Shown here: piece after piece, positions 31,992 to 32,039 of the stretch
How the letters are laid out: each line of letters starts with the position of its first letter
Numbering within the stretch: position 1 is the stretch's first letter
Source: an uncultured Lachnospiraceae bacterium
GTDB lineage: Bacteria > Bacillota > Clostridia > Lachnospirales > Lachnospiraceae
Length of the DNA: 32,039 nucleotides
Reading direction: 5' to 3'
Assembly: GCA_947384285.1 (NCBI GenBank)
Contig: CANDGI010000038.1
Coordinates: 1-32,039, forward strand
The notes under the pieces: generated by a model
The model's input: the letters and a program-made list of their open reading frames with translations, nothing else
Told to the model about the DNA's origin: nothing
The model's database searches: none
Translations under genes and position numbers: made by a program

Positions 31992-32039
31992 CATTCTGGT
32001 GATATGTCAAGAACTTTTTGAAAAAGATTTTGATATGTT

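Noticed and set aside
31992-32039. A terminator or next gene at the right edge
   Set aside because: Only 48 bases remain after the TRAP gene; no convincing stem-loop or start is visible.

Overview
This window looks like chromosome from a gut-type, spore-forming member of the Clostridia, most likely Lachnospiraceae. The evidence is moderate GC, strong AGGAGG-type ribosome sites, the recA-recX-rny order, a nudF-like gene beside spoIIM and xerD, a PdaA-like deacetylase, a perfect Gram-positive LexA box, and clostridial-style TRAP and MATE transporters. No rRNA, tRNA, CRISPR array or prophage was seen.

Layout. (1) 1-1140 is gene-poor and eroded: an IS30-type transposase remnant with an in-frame stop, then a MerR-type regulator split by an apparent 2-bp insertion. 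(2) 1144-3417 is a GH3 beta-glucosidase whose 3' end is followed by further copies of its own tail (62-bp units). A convergent intact tyrosine recombinase follows (3552-4472), then a shattered PD-(D/E)XK nuclease remnant. (3) 5214-11264 carries a lipoprotein, a MATE exporter, oligoendopeptidase F and release factor 3. A 54-bp tandem repeat lies between the last two and supplies the ribosome site and TTG start of prfC. (4) 11265-11887 holds a truncated ATPase and a 99-bp hairpin element resembling a MITE. (5) 11888-14849, minus strand, has a PdaA-like deacetylase and a KdpDE-like two-component system. (6) 15058-21402, plus strand, has thioredoxin, recA, recX, rny, an ADP-ribose-type NUDIX hydrolase, spoIIM and a truncated XerD.

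(7) 21501-30006 is dominated by the shikimate pathway. A DAHP synthase (minus) and a fused chorismate mutase-shikimate kinase (plus) diverge from one intergenic region. A second divergent pair follows: an Old-Yellow-Enzyme/2,4-dienoyl-CoA-reductase-like flavoprotein and a LysR regulator, with a perfect 11-bp inverted repeat between them. Downstream of the LysR gene lie a YdiB-like quinate/shikimate dehydrogenase, a YdiN/YdiM-like MFS carrier and a type I dehydroquinase. (8) 30160-31991 encodes the two membrane subunits of a TRAP transporter; no binding protein lies inside the window.

The most interesting proposal is that 23765-30006, perhaps with the TRAP genes, is an inducible module for uptake and reductive use of quinate, shikimate or a related enoate rather than for aromatic biosynthesis. 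Three intergenic tandem-repeat arrays at gene ends (periods 62, 54 and 74 bp) and the dead XerD in its conserved chromosomal place are also notable.
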